Below are positions 52,136 to 64,000 of a stretch of DNA of 64,000 bases, one piece after another. Source of the DNA: Lanius collurio (taxonomy: Eukaryota; Chordata; Aves; Passeriformes; Laniidae). The translations under genes and the position numbers were made by a program. The notes under the pieces were generated by a model. The model worked only from the letters and a program-made list of their open reading frames with translations, did no database searches and was not told where the DNA came from. Within the stretch, counting starts at the first letter, position 1, and every line of letters begins with the position of its first letter. The stretch lies in contig JACBWW010000015.1 in NCBI GenBank assembly GCA_020086605.1, positions 21,878,504 to 21,942,503 on the forward strand, given 5' to 3'.

Positions 52136-52190
52136 TAAAGAAAAAACCCCAAACAAACAAACAAACAAGCCTAAACAAATCCCCCAAATC
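52136..52190. repeat. (AAAC)n low-complexity tract
   Basis: CAAACAAACAAACAAAC core inside an A/C-rich stretch, in a PDLIM5 intron. Confidence 0.85.
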
Positions 52191-55100
52191 TGCCTTGAAA
52201 TTTGCTTATGTAGACTCTAAAATGGAAATATAAGTGGGCTGAGGACACGGGGCAACATCATTAAGGATAGAAGGTGAAGACTTTAATTTCTCTTCTACAT
52301 TTCCTCTGGCGACGCTATGTATTTTCAGCAGGATGAGAAGTCAAAGACAAGGGACTCGGACAGATTTAGGATAACCCAAAGACCTTGTAAAATGATAAAC
52401 ATATTTAATTTGGGCCAGTTTCTTCTATTTGCCTCTGTTTATTGGAGGGAATGCAGTGAAAAAGGGCCCCTGAAGAGAAGCCTGCAGTTCTTTAAGGAGG
52501 GAGCTGGGGTTGAGCACAGCTCTCCAGCCCCCACTCCCAGCGGATGCCTGAGCAGTGCAAACACTGACCTAACCCGATACCCTCCCACTGCTCTACAAGC
52601 ACCTTTTTACATCAATGCCCTTTCAGTTATGTACTGATCAAACAATACAAGCCCTTATGTACAACAAAGTGCCCTCAGAGCGCCGTGTCAGCACAGGCTA
52701 ATTTAACAGATTCATTAACACAGAGTTGACACTAAAGACACTCTCCCAGCTCCAGGTAGGATTGAGTTTCTGGCCATCTGCACTGAAGTGATGGCTCAGT
52801 TAGCTCTGTAGTGGGAAGCAAGCATACTAGCAACAGGGGGAGAAGGAATTTTTGCATCTGCTGCGTTTAGCTCTCCAGAGTTTCCAGCCCCAATATGTTG
52901 AGGTCAGCCATTCAGGACAGTACACAGGAACACAGACAGACCGGGAACAGCCAGAGAGTGCACCTATGGAGTTCCTTTCCCAAAGACTCCAGACAGCTGG
53001 AGCTGTGCCCTGCACAATGTCTACGAGGTGTTCCATTAGTGGACTGGCTCCCTGTGCACACATGTCCAGAAGAACACTTTCTAAATACTATTTTACTTTC
53101 AATCGGACTGCAGTTTAAACATGTCCAGCTGATACTGCAGTTTAATGATACCTGCAACTTAAAAGCTGCTCCAAAGCCCATAGGAAAAAAAAAAAAAGAG
53201 GAAAAAAATTCCCTGCCATGTAAAATACACTAAAACATGACATTCATAATTTGGAGGTGTTCCCGGACTCTGCATAATTTTGCCATCAAAATGATAGCTT
53301 CCAGTAATGGAAGGTATTTATTTCCTCTAGTAATTTGCAAAGGACTTTAAAGTCCCAATTTGAGTAAGGATGCCCACACTCACACAATGTGACAGGAAGT
53401 AGCTAGGGGGATCCTGTGTTAGGAAGATGGCTGTAGATAGTTTCGTCCTTCCTTCCTTCCCCATTTAAAAACAAAACCAATAAAAATCCCACATGCCTCT
53501 ATCAACCATAACATATTTGTAAAAGTAGTGCTAAAAACCCACATTCCTACTGTCCAAATGGAATACGGGATGACCCAACTGGCAACAGTTGGCTACAAAT
53601 GTGCCTCGACTCCAGGCTACCCTGACATGCCAAGCATTTCTGAACAAATTTCTGGCATCACCACCTGGGCCACATGAATGGAACTCAGAGATGAAAACCA
53701 ACTAGTAATTTCTTGGTTTTGTTTTTTGAAAGAGATTCTGATTGATTTACAAGAGTATCTGTAGGATCTTATGCTCCAAAGTATCACCAGATACATAATT
53801 TTAGTAGTTACCTCAAACATCTGGGTTCTGTGTGTAACAATGATATTGGGGCAAACTGAAAGGAGAAGTAAACAACATCCAGAGAATGTAAGTGCAAATT
53901 CAATGACTTAACACTTGTAGCTGAATATAACTTCATCAGTATGGTTGTGATATATTATATTAGTAGGCCAATATTTTAGTTCCTCATGTGGCTTGTACTG
54001 TGATAGCAAGACAGAACTGAAATTTGGTGGTAGAGAGATCAAAAAGGATTTGCACATCTGCTAGGAAGGCGAATCACTTCACAGTTAACCATATAGCAGT
54101 TCTACATTCTTCGAAGTTTCTTCTTCTCCTCACTGAAAATGCCACAGTATACAATTTGTGTACAGGAGGTGCTGAAGGGAAGCACTGTTTGTACTTTTTC
54201 CATTTTACCTTTAAGAACAATCAAGCTTTATGAAAAGGTGACAAAGCCAAATCATCATTCACAGCAGATATGCCAAAGAATATGTTCTCAATGGTGATCC
54301 AGGGAAAACACATTTAGACTTCAAAGGAAGAGCCAACTCTGCAATGCAGAACTTGGTAAGGCTGTCTGGGAACCAGAAATCTTCATCAGGAAATGCCAGA
54401 AGTCTGCCAGACCGTCAGGGCAAGTAGATCAAGAGAAATTTAGTTTGCCTCCAGCTTTGATTCTTTTACACATGGAAAGAAAAGCTTACTTAATGAAGCT
54501 TTGGAAAAAACTGGAACCTTCAAACAATCGCTGTGTGAATAATTGAAGATATATTAAAAAGTTATAAGTGTCTCTAAGAAAGGTTTTGGCTCAACCAGCC
54601 ACGGTTATTCTATGCCTGAGTGTAAAGTAACCAACTCCAGAATGCATTTTGGCTTCAAAACAGATGTACAATGCAAAGTCACTTGATCCTCCTCCTACCT
54701 TTTCATAGGTAAAGCCATCACTGAGGGCATGAAGTGTAGTTATGCTAAAACTTGAATTCAAAATGCCATTGCAGTCTTCCAAATCCACTGCATGATGTGA
54801 AGATGAGGCATATTTGACATTGATTAATGCACATCAACTTATCCTCAGAACACTTGCTTTAATTATTGAGTAGGCATTTAACATATGAAGAAATATAAGG
54901 ATTTAACCATCAACAGCAAACTACAAAGGAGTCAGATGTGGCTACCATTTACAATTCATGAAAAGGTGTCACTTACAATAGGTGACAATGGCTCAAGTAG
55001 AGTCAAGTGGGGATCTGCAGTTCGTACTCACATATCCACTAAGGAGAAAATGTTGCTTCACAGACCAATACACTGCCCTACTTAGAGGGCAGCAGCTCAA

Positions 55101-56938
55101 CTCTTTCCTTAATGGTGATCAATATGGGGAAGTGGGAGTAGCAGAAAGTGATTTAAGAACCAAGAGAAGAGGGCAACTGCTCAGGACTGAGACCCCACAG
55201 CACAGAGCACCAGCACACCCTGATAAACCACAGCTGCTGTAAAAGGCAGTGAAGTCTGTTGTATGAAAGATGCAGCACATAGTGCACTTCGTGTTTGGTT
55301 TAAAACGAAAATAAAACTACAAAAAAGAGAGTGAATAGTTTCTTGTGTGTTTTTTACTAGACACAAATCCAAAGCCCAGAGAACAAGGACAGAATACTAA
55401 AGACAGACAGAATTATTATATAGGCCAAACTGTTCAAGGAATCAGATGAATCTCATCCCAAAAACAGGTACACCTTTTTTGATATTAATCTTTGATTTTG
55501 CAATGAAGCAAAAAAATTGGATTAACATACATAGGTGCACCTGTGCTGGGAACTGATGTATTTTCTATTGCTTCAAGAGAATTAGGTTCATATATTTTTA
55601 TTTCCTTGATGTATACAGTGGAAGTAGGAATAACTTTTCGAAAACATCACAGATCTATTAGTAAAGAGTCTTCTAAAATTAACCCAGCGCTAACTGAACT
55701 GGTAGTGAACTACCAGAACAGAAATCTCATGGAAGCAAACAAGCCAGACTCAGTTCACCTCTAAAGATCAAGTGATTTGCATTAGCTGGTTCTGATGTAG
55801 AATCCAAGCCAGGGCTCAAGAGGCTACAAAAAAACATGGTAGAAAGGCTGATTTTCTGTTATACTGAATGAAAATTGTCCAGTTTATGGAGTTCCTCATT
55901 TTTCAGAGCTTTCTAATCAAAAAAGAGTCTTTATTTAATCATGGTGAAACACAATGCATGCTCTCTTAGTTTGTCCACTGAAAACACACAACACATATAA
56001 ATAAATTAAAAAATACTATTAAAAAATCATTACTTCCCCCTTGTAGTTCAACAACACAAATGACTGAACAAGCAATAAGAAAACACTTTTAAAGAATACA
56101 TTTCTTCCAATAATCCAATTCCAATAAAATAAGAGATTTCTATTTTAAGGAAGAAATAAAATGCAAGGTAGATGCAAATGAGGATTATTTGCACACTGGC
56201 AATAAAAGCAATTAAAACTCCCTGGATGAGACAATCATGACTAACTGCCAGAAATCACTGACTGAACAATGCAACCCAGATTCAATTCTTCCTCCATACA
56301 AAATTCTGGCTAGTGATAGGATATCTTATGGGATCAGCAGAATTTTTTTAACTTAATCTCATTTGGCAAACTCGTGTTTGTCTTGCCTAATGTTTTCTAC
56401 CCATGTCATACAAGTCAATGACAATAGCTACCTTAATGTCCAAAGGCCAGAGACCCATCAAAGAGCTTGAAATCCAGCAATGCAGGAAATTATTATCAAT
56501 CCAGTCCTAGTAATTGTTAAAACATCACTTGCTTTTCTTCTATGGATATTATTTTTCTTCTTCTTGATTAGAAACTACAGTTTAGAAATCAACATTTGTG
56601 GCTAGTCTATCTAAGACTATACTCTCTGGTTGGTGTCCAACTAGCTGTAATTCCCAAATCTATTGGAATAGGTGTATAAATTAAAACTAACTTGCTTAGT
56701 TTTCTTTGGTTTGACATTTACTCTATTCCATCCAGCTTTCTGGTTCTCTGTAAAATGGACTGTAAGACTGTGACTGCTAGCAGTTCACAATATTTTTCCT
56801 CATTCTCAGTTTTGTTAGATAAACCATGCATGAAAACACTGCATTACCAAAATGAAGCCTTAAACCACTTGTGCCTAAAGAATCAAAAACCACGAAATCA
56901 AAACAAAGCCCTGCTGTGAGAGAGCCTGCAGGATAAAC

Positions 56939-58016
56939 AGAATCATAGAATCATTTAGGCTGGAAAAGTCCTATAAGATCATCGAGTCCAACCACTAACT
57001 CAGAACTGCCAAGTCCACCACTAAGCCATGTCTGCAAGTGCCACATCTACCTCCAAGAGGGTGACTCCAACGCTTCCCTGGGCAGTCTGTCCTGTGCTGG
57101 ACAACCCTACTAGTGAAAAAACTTTTCCTAATATCCAACCCCACATCTTAAGGCTATGTCATATCACTTGAGCAACATTATTTCCATAATGATAAAATAA
57201 AGTGCTGTTGACTCTAGATAAACCTGCTGACTCCTTTGAACCAACCTCCATGTCACTACAGCCTCCTCTAAAGCAGTTGTAGAGACTGATAAGGTCTCCA
57301 TGAGCCTCCTTTTCTCCAAACTAAACACACCCAGCTTCCTTTGCTGCTCCTCATAAGCCTTGTGCCCCAGACCCTTCCCTGGCTCTGCTGCTCTTCTCTG
57401 CACTCACTCCAGCACCTCAGTGTCTTTCTTGTAGTGAGGGGCCCAAAACTGAACACAAGATTCAAGGGGTGGCTTCATCAGTCATGAGTACAGGGGGACA
57501 AACCCTTCCTTGATCTTGCTGGCCACACTATTGCTGATACAGACCAGGATGCCATTGGCCTTCTTGGCTACCCAGGCACGCGCTGGCTCACATTCAGCTG
57601 CTGCTGGCCAGCACCCCAGGTCCTTTTCTGCCAGGCAGCTTTCCAGCCACTCTGCCTGAGCCTGTAGTGATGCCTGGGGTTGTTGTTTCCCAAGTGCAGG
57701 ACACAGAACTTGCCTTACTGAATGTCATAAAACTGACCTCAGCCCATTGATGCAGCCTGTCCAGATCCCTCTGCAGGGCCTTCCCACACTCCAACAGACC
57801 AACACTCCTGCCCAACTTGGTCATCAGCAAGTGTGACTAAATGTGCCCTCGATCCCAGTCCAGATCATTGATAAAGATATTAAGCAGGATATGCTCCACT
57901 ACTGAGCCTGAGGAGCGACACTGGTGACCAGTCACCAACTGGATTTAGCTGCATTCATCACCACTGTCTAGGCCTGGCCATCCAGCCAGTTCTGTACACC
58001 CCAAAGAGTGCTCCAG
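56939..58016 (-). mobile_element. CR1 LINE 3' part, sense to PDLIM5, next to a splice donor
   Basis: It starts (plus strand) with AGAATCATAGAATCATTTAG, the complemented 3' octamers. It extends over ~1.08 kb to RT text near 58000 (minus strand: RTGWMARPRQWW-like remnant). This is the longest CR1 copy in the window. Its 5'-truncated end abuts the donor of the 58.2-kb PDLIM5 exon; the exact junction is uncertain by about 10 bp. Confidence 0.92.
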
Positions 58017-58031
58017 CAAGCAGATACACAC

Positions 58032-58206
58032 CTAATGACTTGGTCACAGTGTGCACACATGGGAGTGCGCTTCCCTGCTGGAATATGCTCCGCCCGCTGA
58101 ACCAGCGTGTCTTGCTCATTTAGCTGAGGTGCTGTTGTAGCTTTTTCACTCGGGGCAGCTGTTACAGGTGATTTAATACTGTTGGATGTCCATCCACTGA
58201 CAGGAG
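58032..58206 (-). CDS. PDLIM5: PDLIM5 coding exon: linker and start of LIM1
   Basis: This 175-nt exon starts after a CCCCAG acceptor preceded by a pyrimidine tract (58207-58208 is the AG) and ends with ATTAG before a GTGTGT donor at 58031. It encodes about 57 residues: a Ser/Thr/Ala/Pro-rich linker beginning PVSGWTSNS, then AEHIPAGKRTPM and the first zinc pair of LIM1, C-AH-C. It begins with codon positions 2-3 and ends with two bases of an Arg codon completed by the next exon. The linker sits between the variable middle of the protein and the LIM cluster. A CR1 LINE lies directly on its downstream side, about 15 bp from the donor. The donor is weaker than the GTAAG donors of the other exons. 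Confidence 0.93.
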
Positions 58207-61200
58207 CTGGGGAAAGAACACCAAAAACATTTAGAGGACCATCTTGCAGTACCAAGTAAATTAACTTGAAATACAAGCAACCAACAACATTTGCCTAACA
58301 TCATTGTCCAGTATGTACCTACCTGTCTCCTTAAAAGAACAGATTAAAAAGCACTCATTTTCCCCTCCTCCCCCAACAAGTTACCATGAAAGTCCTACCT
58401 ACTTTATGAAATGTCTGTGATATAACACAGAATGGTTTTGGCTAACTTGTAGAGGTAGTGGACAAATTTCAACATGTTGAAGAAGTTAGGTAAAAGAATA
58501 TACAACCTGTGAAGGCATTATTTTGTTTTAGATACAAAAGCTGAAGCCAAGAACATCAGTGTATGAACAGAGGCAGGAGAATATGACATACCTACTCAAA
58601 AAATTTCACAGTGAGTGCAGTAGATCATACATTATTACTAACATGTTAAACAAGAACATACATTCAATACAACATGTGTAGGAATTTAAACTAGAGTACT
58701 GTATAAGCAAAATACGTTTCTAAATTGAAATGAAACACTGGTCTAGTTCAGTGGATTCTGCCAACTTGAAGCACTCCAAAGGTCATGTTCACATCCTCCT
58801 TACAGAAGTATGACACAAATACAACCCTGACATTTTCAGAAATGTATACTCTACAAACTTCCATGTGTACTAAGGGTTTTAGAGTTGTAGAATAGACATA
58901 AGCTTCTATGGAGTTTGAAAAATACATCTACAAAAATGAAAGGCACAAATGATACTGTTGTAAGGGTAGCAAAGAAACAAACAGTCCTCTGCTTTTCTTT
59001 CCCCTCTATTGATATATGTACCTTGGTAACGTACAAGCTACAGCCACATGGGTTTATGGGAGCAGTTATTCCTGCCAAGAGGAGGTATCTTTCTTTTTCA
59101 AGTACATTATTAAAAAGCCCACATTTCCATATCCTTTTGTTTGCAACCACAGCCAAAAGAAACCTGGAGTGTTTACCTGGCGCCCTGGCTTTAGTGCAGC
59201 CTTGCTAAACCTTGTACATCAGAGTGAAATTAAGACCCGAGTGGAAACTCAGACAAACAACCAAGCAATGACCAAGACATTGGACAATGCAGGATGATGC
59301 TTCTGCTGCAAAGATGCAGCTCTCCAACACCAGGGTCAAGGTATACAGCCTTACAAAACATTTAGTCTGTGAAGCTGATAATCTTTGTGCTATTCATCCT
59401 CTCTCATTTTTCATATCATCTTCCAGGGAAAAGATGAAAAATTGTTTCTTATCTCCAGTAATGTAATGTTGATCAGCCTCTGTCCTATAGAAAAGTTGCA
59501 GAACAACGCATTCCCTGCTGAAAGAGGTGGCACACTAATTCACAGAGAAGATAGATTTAAGCAACACTGAATCCACAGAAAATCCAATATAAATGCCAAT
59601 ATTGTGCTATTTACAGAATATAGCCAAGCACTCCAGTAATTTAATCAAGTAATAACATGAATTTTAGCAACTCTCTCCTCTACTCACGTGTAGGCTAAGA
59701 CAACACATCTGGAAGAGAAATCCTTTTTAACACCAATGCTTTCGTACTATAATTACACTTGGTATTAACCTGCTTATATAGATTCAATATCTGCTTTTGC
59801 TTACTCCTCCTGTGTATGAAGAAGAAATATATACATATTTTTTTTTTTTTAAGTGGTTGGTTTACCAAAATTTCTCATATCAGGTCACTTCAAGACTGAC
59901 ATATTTTTGGATCCTTTTTCAATCTGATGTAGCAAAAAGTATAACAATTCATAAGGGTTGCTTTTTTTGTTTCTTTTTTATTTTTTAAAACAAGACTATT
60001 TGTTGTATCTAATATATAATTAATAAACTTGCAATATCTTGAAAAAATAACATCTTTATTCTTGAAACATTCAAAATTCCTGAGTGGAAAGAATTTAGGA
60101 ATAGAAGCACTTGATCTTGAACAAGTAACTCTGCTACTGTAGTTCACTTCAGATTATAAATGACTGCTAAGCTGAAAACCAACCTAGGAAGAGATAAAAA
60201 TGAAAAAGGTGGCAGAACAGCTTTGAAGACATGAACAAAAGTGGTGTTGATTAATAGCACTTTTCTCCTCTGTCAGCACACATGGTTTTTCAATTTTCAG
60301 ATCCCATTTCATGAGAAGACAGGAATACACACCAAACCCAAATCTGTTTGAAGACTGCTTTTGCCATAAATCAAATTGCAGCACAGCTTTTAGTGTACTG
60401 CTAATTTCTGTTTGGGTTATCCACTGAATACCAAAGCCCATTCAGACACATCAGCTGTCTCGTTTGCACTGTGTAGTTAAAAAAATTCTTTCTGCTTGCT
60501 TTAGGGGGAAAATAAAGTACAAACATCACAATTGCTCCCTTTTGTTTGGTCTCATTACAGCTTTCATTACTGCTATTTTTATGAATGATGCTTTTCCGAA
60601 CACAACCTAACTTCAAAGTTACTACTGGCCAGGAGCAGAATTCGTCTACATAAACTTTCTCTACAAAGCTGTTAGATCAGTCATTTCTGAGTTATTTAAA
60701 ACACTAACAAAAGTGAGAGGAGGAGATAGTCCATAATGTTTTAACAAAAACTCGCTTTTAAGCAAAACATAATAGAAACCACACAAATTAATACTGTGTC
60801 AAGTGAGAGCTGTGACCTGAGCAAAACCTAGATGGGCATTTAGTGTGGAGGAAGCTCCCTGCCCATGCCCATGATTTGTGCCCACAGCATTCTCTCAAGG
60901 ATTCTCTTAGCTGGTAATCACACGAAGACCTTGCTGGTCTCATTCCCCTCTACTCCTGTTCTGAAGTGGACTCAAGCTTCTTTCTGCTCAGATCTTTCTT
61001 CCTAAAGAAGAGGAGTCAGTCTGCTTCCATTGCCTTCAGATTCATACTCTTCTATTAAAGAAAAATACTCTAACATCTATATCTACCAGTAAAATGCCGT
61101 ATTATCTATACTCATATCTATATCAAATACTTTATTTGATATACTGGATTCTTTGTAAACCTCCTACAGTTCTCTAGATGTTTTATTTTTCACCACAGAT

Positions 61201-64000
61201 CACTCTCCCTTCCTCACTGCTTGATTTCCCTTAGCCTTTTATCTTCCTCAATCCCTTCTGAACACCAGCATGAGGATAGCTTTTATTGGCCTCTTCTGCC
61301 TTTCCACAGGTCACAAACACACCTTTAACACTTCAGTAATTTCACCAAAGGTTCATTACTTACACTGCAACCCACAGAGAATTTTTTTGTTCGTGGTGAC
61401 ATTTTTGTTTAGTTAGTTTGCTTTTGATTTCAAAAACCCCCACTATTAATTCCTCACTTAAATCTATATGAATTCTCTGTACTTTTCCTAACAATATTCC
61501 TCCTCTTATAGCTATTCAAATATTAAGTCTGTTTTCTTGTTTAGACAGAACACTGGTATTTCCCATCCATTCCTTCTACTTAAACAGCAAGTTTAACACT
61601 CCAGTGGACAAGATGCTTTTACTGCAGAGAGGAAGGGGAGATTCTGAGTTCATGTATTCTCTTCCCCTCCTTTCTCTTCTCTATTTCCTCGGAAATCTTT
61701 CAGCTTGAAACACAACCACTTGCTTTAAAAGCATCAGGCCCCAAAAATTGATGCAGGTGGTTTTTTTTCTCGCAATGAGAAGATCTAACCAGGGCACATA
61801 AGGAGTGCCAAAGTAGGTACAAATCGTTACACCCAATCTAAGTGAACACCTCTCAACACTTGGAAACTGGTCTGAGCTCTCCTGTAGTCTGTGCTTTATA
61901 CTTTCCTTTCTATATTTTACATACACAATCAGCAGCTTTGCTCTCAAGGAGTGCTGGGGAACTAGATGCCCCAGTACCCAAGATCTGTTGAGATGCATGC
62001 ACATTTTAAATTGCAAATGGTGACTGACTGGGAATGGGAAAGGCAATCAGCTTTCTGACAACACAATCTCACATCATATTTTCCTGTTACACCTTTGTTG
62101 TTTGAAATGTGACAAAGTGCAGCAACTTTTGTAGGTGGTCTGAAGACTTAAAACTAAAACAAATAAATACAACTAATTAATAAAAGAAATAATTTATAAG
62201 AATTATATACTCCAGTAGGAGCTATTCTGACCTGAGTACCAGAGAGGTTTGGGTTCTCTGCAAATCATGAGAAGGTGTCTGTGGCCAAATTTTGGAGTTT
62301 TGTAGGCTTCACTTCACTCTTTTTAATTAAACATTTGAAAGCACTGTTGATTTGCACTGATGTATTGTCATGGCTGTTTTTTTATCTAAAACCAAAAACA
62401 GTCTGTACCTGACTATTAACTTTCTACTTTAGTAGGTTTAAGTTTAGCAAGCCCATGGTGTTTGCTTTCACTAAACTCCTTCGTATGGCTAGTTTAATAT
62501 TTAACAATCTTTCAGGCAGCGTAAAGAACTACCTTTTTTTTTTCGTTTTTAAAAATCCCAGTGTGACTCTGCCCTTGTTAGTCTAACAATAGGTTGTTCC
62601 ATCGCTGAGCACATGGATAACTGCAAACACTGCTGAAAGGTTTGGAAGACAAAGGGAGAAAGGCGGATAGACAGTGGTGCCAAAGTCACTTTGACAGAGG
62701 TTCTCTGGTGCGTAGCAACAATACAACAGCCTGAACTGTTTAACGCTCACTTAAACATAACATCAGCCTTCATGTAATATCTATAAATAACAATGCTACT
62801 TGAAGTGGTGGGAGTGCCAGAACCTCATTTTAAAGTGTTCTAACTCAGTGATTTATATGCTGCAATCAAACTACTGTATTATAAATGGAAAATACAAAGC
62901 TTCATACGTCCAATTTTCTGACTTTTCTTAATATATTTGTAGTATAAGAAATCTTCCTGTTCCTTCCCTCAAAACCAAACAGATGGTCGGATGAAGCAAT
63001 GTGTCTGAAAAGCTCTGCTGTCAGCTCACTGCACTGGCTGTATATAACACCCCATCTACTCCCAGGCCTGCACGAAATCACTCAAGTTCAGTGCAGAATG
63101 CTACAGGACAAGTATAAAGTGAGAAAAAAACAAAACAAAACCCTCAAACCCACCCAACCCCCTCCCCCCCCCCCCCCCAAAATGCAAAGCTCAACCCCTG
63201 TATTCTGTAGTTGCTTTTTTTGTTTCTTATGAAGTCTTGGAAACACAGTCAGAGCTAAACTCCTTTTGCTGATTAAAGGCAGAACAGGACGGATTAAACC
63301 ATTATCATGTCTTTAAATGCTGGGTGAAAGCTGGTATGCACGCGTGGAAAATCAAAACAGGTGCCACCTTGGCCCCATTTCAACAGCCCCTGCAACTAGA
63401 GGGAATAGTTCCTGCGTTAGTAACCAGCCTTTCAACTGGAAAGGCTCCGGGTAAATTAGCTGTAAAGCATCTTAATTAAAATGAGTATGGTGGTTTTGGC
63501 TTGCTCAGCCTGTCTCCTCCTGATTTGTTACATCACATACCGTCACAAATTTGGTACAACTGGTGCTGCTTTTATCGAAAACACGACTCCAGAAGAAAGA
63601 GAAAACGAAGTCCTGTACTACAGTGTTCCATTTCTCTGCAGTGTACGCACAGAAACCCATTTGGTAGCTTTTTGCAGATAAGATTTTGCCTCCTTTTAGC
63701 TCCTATTCTGGACTCAACAGCTTGACTATGCCTGCAGAGAGCATGCCTGTCCAGTCTCATTTAGATAATCTGCCACTTTCATGAAGCTGATGTTTAACAC
63801 TGAATTCCAGTAAGAATTTACCAGAGGAATACTGGCTTTTCATTTGCTGAACAAATATTAGGCATAATTCTTGGATGTCCTACACGTGTGCATCTGAACA
63901 GGACTACTCTGAGCTGGTGCTCGCTAATGAAGAGGAACTGATCTGGCAAGTCAGTCAGTGACAAGAAGTCGATTTTTAACAAATCAAAGACAATGACCAT
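58207..64000 (-). other. PDLIM5: PDLIM5 intron upstream of the linker exon (partial)
   Basis: No further PDLIM5 exon was recognised in this 5.8 kb; the upstream exon must lie beyond the window. It contains simple runs (T-run near 59839-59851, C-run 63164-63178) and scattered short frames without family resemblance. A small unrecognised alternative exon cannot be excluded. Confidence 0.7.
63164..63178. repeat. C15 homopolymer in a C/A-rich tract
   Basis: This is a C-run at the end of a C/A-rich stretch (63126-63180). The complementary G-run can in principle form a quadruplex. Length is likely variable and prone to sequencing error. Confidence 0.9.

Larger units (their letters stand above)
51074..58031 (-). 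other. PDLIM5: PDLIM5 intron (within LIM1)
   Basis: This is a 7-kb phase-2 intron. Its first kilobase (minus sense) is mostly a CR1 copy at ~56939-58016. An AAAC-type low-complexity tract lies at ~52136-52190. The remaining sequence has no supported feature. Confidence 0.85.
41365..64000 (-). other. PDLIM5: PDLIM5 gene, 3' portion (partial locus)
   Basis: Five minus-strand exons join in frame to give the C-terminal part of a PDZ-LIM protein of the Enigma subfamily. The family scaffolds protein kinases such as PKC and PKD at actin/alpha-actinin structures, including muscle Z-discs, through an N-terminal PDZ and three C-terminal LIM domains. All introns are GT-AG and the exon phases match (2, 0, 1, 0 going downstream). 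The left limit is drawn at the distal candidate poly(A) site; the 5' exons with the PDZ domain are outside the window. PDLIM7 and LDB3 are the close paralogues, but the LIM1-LIM3 wording fits PDLIM5 best from memory. Confidence 0.93.

Noticed and set aside
61681..62046. 121-codon minus frame in the upstream PDLIM5 intron
   Set aside because: No resemblance to PDLIM5 middle-region sequence and no flanking splice signals that I could support.
63481..63681. 66-codon plus frame with a hydrophobic start resembling a signal peptide
   Set aside because: Short, AT-context intronic sequence without homology that I recognise; overlapping frames on both strands.

Overview
The window is vertebrate nuclear DNA, most likely avian. 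It has sparse exons in AT-rich non-coding sequence, GT-AG introns, one CpG island, and six CR1-type LINE copies, the dominant interspersed repeat of bird genomes. I cannot place it to species. One assembly gap (15820-16210) is present. There are no bacterial, plasmid or phage features, no CRISPR array and no tRNA or rRNA gene that I can recognise.

The only protein-coding gene I can support is the 3' part of PDLIM5 (ENH, Enigma homolog) on the minus strand. Five coding exons at 58206-58032, 51073-50893, 49852-49732, 45535-45420 and 44801-44712 join in frame with consensus splice sites. They encode the last ~227 residues: a linker and three LIM domains, ending at a TGA at 44714-44712. The PDZ-encoding 5' exons lie beyond 64000. 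The 3' UTR runs left from 44711, with a proximal poly(A) signal at 44360-44355 and a stronger-looking distal one at 41396-41391.

The left part (1 to ~41 kb) is intergenic or intronic. Its landmark is a CpG island at ~8.9-9.75 kb with a good minus-strand splice donor at 9373/9372. In mammals BMPR1B lies downstream of PDLIM5 in the same orientation, so this island is plausibly the BMPR1B promoter and non-coding first exon, with the rest of that gene left of the window. That assignment rests on synteny only.

CR1 copies lie at ~2450-3440 (+), ~16580-17270 (+, reverse-transcriptase region), ~29849-30020 (-), ~40694-41235 (-), ~48447-49104 (+) and ~56939-58016 (-). The last ends ~15 bp from a PDLIM5 splice donor. 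A 160-bp segment occurs twice (37348-37507 and 40303-40462) at ~96% identity without gaps and with sharp edges. A well-formed 80-nt candidate exon (47048-46969, minus) sits in the intron between the LIM2 and LIM3 exons.

I found no evidence of a novel multi-gene system. The points most worth checking are the 160-bp duplication, the candidate alternative exon, the CR1/splice-donor junction and the CpG-island promoter.
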